Positions 61,983 through 64,000 of a DNA stretch of 64,000 bases are shown here, in pieces. Source of the DNA: Pseudomonas sp. A-RE-19 (GTDB lineage: Bacteria; Pseudomonadota; Gammaproteobacteria; Pseudomonadales; Pseudomonadaceae); assembly GCF_019956555.1 (NCBI RefSeq), contig NZ_JAHBDQ010000055.1, forward strand, positions 1 to 64,000, written 5' to 3'. Below the pieces are notes generated by a model. That model was not told the DNA's origin. It did not search any database and saw only the letters and a list, made by a program, of their open reading frames with translations. Position numbers and translations under genes: made by a program. Within the stretch, counting starts at the first letter, position 1. Every line of letters begins with the position of its first letter.

Positions 61983-62060
61983 TCAGCCTGGCAGTCGTGC
62001 GCTGACGAGGCACAGGCTGCGGTGCTGGCGGAGCTGAATGAGGGTGTGAGAGGTTTTCAT
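61983..62060 (-). CDS. Leader peptide upstream of leuA (25 aa)
   Basis: A 25-codon frame, MKTSHTLIQLRQHRSLCLVS then ARLPG, with five Leu codons, ends 91 bases before leuA. A GC-rich stretch followed by TTTTTT (minus strand, about 61925-61918) lies between them and could be the attenuator. The ribosome site is weak. The peptide is one I recall as common in front of Pseudomonas leuA. Confidence 0.6.
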   Translation of the reverse strand: MKTSHTLIQLRQHRSLCLVSARLPG

Positions 62061-62288
62061 GCCTTCAACCCTAACCGCGGGGGAAAAGGATGGCAAGCAG
62101 TCGAAAAAAATTGAGAGGAATACTCGAAAAGACGATTTTATTGAGATTTTATTGCGGTGAGAGTCGGAGATTGTATTGATGTTTGCGCGAGGTTTGAGTG
62201 ATGCGCAATCGAAGGTTGGCGAATGCAGTTCGGTCGGTGCAGCTATTCTTAAAGCCTCAACCAGACGACCGGGAAGCAGGAGTTGGCA

Positions 62289-62645
62289 ATGAACGAATCG
62301 GATTGGAAGCTTTATAGCGCACTGCGCCCGGTCGCCCATGAGCGGATGTGTATCCGGATCATGGAGGAGGTCGAGCGTACGGTGCTGGATAAAAGCCTGG
62401 CGCCTTATGAGCGTATTGAAACCAGTGAAGAACTGCTGAAGGCCGGGCAAAAAGAGCTGTATTGGGCGTTTGGCGTTTTCGGTCATTCACGCAATGAAGC
62501 GCCTGCTCATTTGCTGGGGCTGTGTACTCATGAGCTGATCACACCTGAAGAATTGGCTGGTTTCTCGGAGGAAACCCAGGCCTGGATCAAAGAGTGTCTG
62601 GCGCACAAGGAGGTCCATGGGATCGAGGACCTTGAGGCGGAATAA
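62289..62645 (+). CDS. Hypothetical protein, 118 aa
   Basis: An acidic cytoplasmic protein (MNESDWKLYSALRPVAHERM) with a helical pattern and no recognised domain. The ATG at 62289 follows AGGAG by six bases; a TTG at 62283 is less likely. It stands alone between leuA and a REP doublet. Confidence 0.7.
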   Translation: MNESDWKLYSALRPVAHERMCIRIMEEVERTVLDKSLAPYERIETSEELLKAGQKELYWAFGVFGHSRNEAPAHLLGLCTHELITPEELAGFSEETQAWIKECLAHKEVHGIEDLEAE

Positions 62646-62664
62646 GCGGCGCCAATGAGGCCGC

Positions 62665-62758
62665 CTTCGCGAGCAAGCCCGCTCCCACATTTGATCGGCG
62701 TGAACACATATTCTGTGCACGCCGAAAATCTAATGTGGGAGCGGGCTTGCCCGCGAAG
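62665..62758. repeat. REP palindrome pair
   Basis: The arms TTCGCGAGCAAGCCCGCTCC and GGAGCGGGCTTGCCCGCGAA are inverted around about 50 bases. Confidence 0.85.
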
Positions 62759-62781
62759 AGGCCGGTAGCCTCAACAACTAT

Positions 62782-63603
62782 TTACGGCTGAAACGCCCCA
62801 ATAAATATCGCCGGATCCACCCGAGCATCGTTCAGGCTGACGTTCCAGTGCATATGCGGCCCGGTCGCGCGCCCCGTGGAGCCGACTTTGCCGACCACAT
62901 CGCCACGGGCCAATTGCTGGCCGACCTTCACGTCGATTTTCGACATGTGGCAGAACATGCTGATGAAGCCCTGGCCGTGATCGACGAACACCGTATTGCC
63001 GTTGAAGAAGTAGTTACCGATCAGGATCACCTTGCCGGCGGCCGGGGTCTTGATCGGCGTGCCGGCAGGCACCGCGAAGTCGAGGCCCGCGTGGGGATTG
63101 CGTTCTTCACCATTGAAAAAGCGACGTACGCCGAACTTGCTCGACAGCGGGCCGTCGACCGGTTTGTCCAGCAGCAGGTTGCTCGGGGTGTTCGGGCTGA
63201 AGCTGCGGTAAGCCTGGATCTGCTCCGCCAGCTCACCCTCGATGCGCTTGAGATTCTGCGGGTTCGGATTGACCTGCTGAGTATTCTTCAGGGTGATGTG
63301 CTGTTCCGGGTACTGCTTGCTGCCAACAGTGAAGCTCAGGTTGCGACCACCGCTGCTCAGCGACTGATTGCCCGGTTTGACGGTCAGCGGCACCCCGACA
63401 ATGGCCAGCCAGTTGTTCTGTTCCTTGACCACCAGCACCGGTTTGCCTTGATAGCTGGCTTTGGGGGCCTGGGCGGAGCTGCCCAGATTCACCACTGCCA
63501 CGCCCCCCGGCACCGGTTTGTTCAACAGGCGGGTGATGTAACTGTCGGCGTGGGCGTTGAAGGTCAGGCACAGCAACAGCAGCGGAGCTAAAAAACGCGG
63601 CAT
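62782..63603 (-). CDS. M23 family metallopeptidase (LytM domain)
   Basis: The 273-residue protein has a signal peptide (about residues 1-19) and a C-terminal LytM domain with the Zn ligands in NPHAGLDF and GPHMHWNV, and HMSKIDVKVGQ between. The N-terminal half is a beta-rich domain with SLSSGGRNL. It probably cuts peptidoglycan cross-links in the periplasm. It follows xseA by three bases. Confidence 0.88.
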   Translation of the reverse strand: MPRFLAPLLLLCLTFNAHADSYITRLLNKPVPGGVAVVNLGSSAQAPKASYQGKPVLVVKEQNNWLAIVGVPLTVKPGNQSLSSGGRNLSFTVGSKQYPEQHITLKNTQQVNPNPQNLKRIEGELAEQIQAYRSFSPNTPSNLLLDKPVDGPLSSKFGVRRFFNGEERNPHAGLDFAVPAGTPIKTPAAGKVILIGNYFFNGNTVFVDHGQGFISMFCHMSKIDVKVGQQLARGDVVGKVGSTGRATGPHMHWNVSLNDARVDPAIFIGAFQP

Positions 63604-63606
63604 GAA

Positions 63607-64000
63607 TCAATCCAGTAAAGAAAGGGTGACAGGTGTCAGGTGATTGTCTTCGACCCGCACTTGCAGCTCGCCTTCGCCCAGTCTGGCTTTCAGGCGCTGG
63701 CCGGTATGGGTTTGCGCGGCGCTGCGAATCGCATTGCCACGCTCGTCCAGCAGAATGCTGTAGCCACGCCCGAGGGTCGCCAATGGGCTGACCACGTGCA
63801 GCGTCTGCATCTGACTTTGCAGCTGCAGACGGCGGGATTTTAGCCCTTCGCGCATGGCCCGGGGCAGGCGTTCGGCGAGGCTGTCGAGGCGCTGGCGAAG
63901 CATCGCCAATTGCCTCCCGGGATGTTGCCCGGCGAGGCGGGTTTCCAGGCGGATCAAACGTTCGCGACGGGTATTGAGGCTACGTTCGAACGCGCGACGC
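63607..64000 (-). CDS. xseA: Exodeoxyribonuclease VII large subunit (C-terminal part)
   Basis: The frame is open to the window edge, so the gene continues to the right. The visible 130 residues match the XseA C-terminus: a long coiled-coil region (RRERLIRLETRL, LRQRLDSLAERLPRAMREGL) and VVSPLATLGRGYSIL. With XseB it degrades single-stranded DNA. Confidence 0.9.
   Translation of the reverse strand, partial: RRAFERSLNTRRERLIRLETRLAGQHPGRQLAMLRQRLDSLAERLPRAMREGLKSRRLQLQSQMQTLHVVSPLATLGRGYSILLDERGNAIRSAAQTHTGQRLKARLGEGELQVRVEDNHLTPVTLSLLD

Overview
The window is a chromosomal stretch of a Pseudomonas, most likely of the P. fluorescens group. The evidence is the gene order queA-tgt-yajC-secD-secF, the complete isc operon (iscR-S-U-A-hscB-hscA-fdx-iscX), the run ndk-rlmN-pilW-rodZ-ispG-hisS-yfgM-bamB-der, leuA with a leader peptide, GC-rich core genes, and many REP palindromes of the Pseudomonas type.

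Layout. 0-0.4 kb: end of an rRNA operon (23S 3' end, 5S, terminator). 0.5-5 kb: an M24-family protein, a gamma-glutamylcyclotransferase-like protein, mlaA and a two-component system. 5.1-10.3 kb: fdsGBAD, a soluble NAD-linked formate dehydrogenase on the minus strand. 10.6-15.7 kb: an accessory zone with a DUF3077 gene under a P4-type antisense-RNA leader, an Xre-ImmA/IrrE protein plus DUF4411 PIN-like toxin pair, a DUF3916-like gene and a truncated gene duplicate. 15.75-33.4 kb: a 17.7 kb P4-like integrative element in the 3' end of tRNA-Leu(CAA). 33.5-64 kb: conserved core chromosome.

The element is the most interesting part. Its backbone follows phage P4: tyrosine integrase beside the tRNA, AlpA-type regulator, a CI/C4-type antisense immunity RNA leading an operon of small genes, and a large alpha-like primase-helicase. 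Iteron clusters resemble the P4 ori and crr. I see no capsid, tail or packaging gene. The end away from the integrase carries three AT-rich or unusual cargo modules that look like anti-phage functions: a MazG-like pyrophosphohydrolase with an EVE-like/DUF3883 nuclease-like protein; a ParA-like ATPase with a RelA/SpoT-type (p)ppGpp synthetase; and a 1131-residue NACHT NTPase with an Mrr-like N-terminal nuclease domain. Next to these lies a frameshifted mvaT-like xenogeneic silencer gene.

A second copy of the antisense-RNA leader sits at 11.8-12.1 kb outside the element. Its RNA and its ribosome-binding-site target have changed together, so the two copies look like two different immunity groups. 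This suggests that the 10.6-15.7 kb zone holds remains of an older satellite. All assignments come from reading the sequence and from recalled family motifs; no database search was run.
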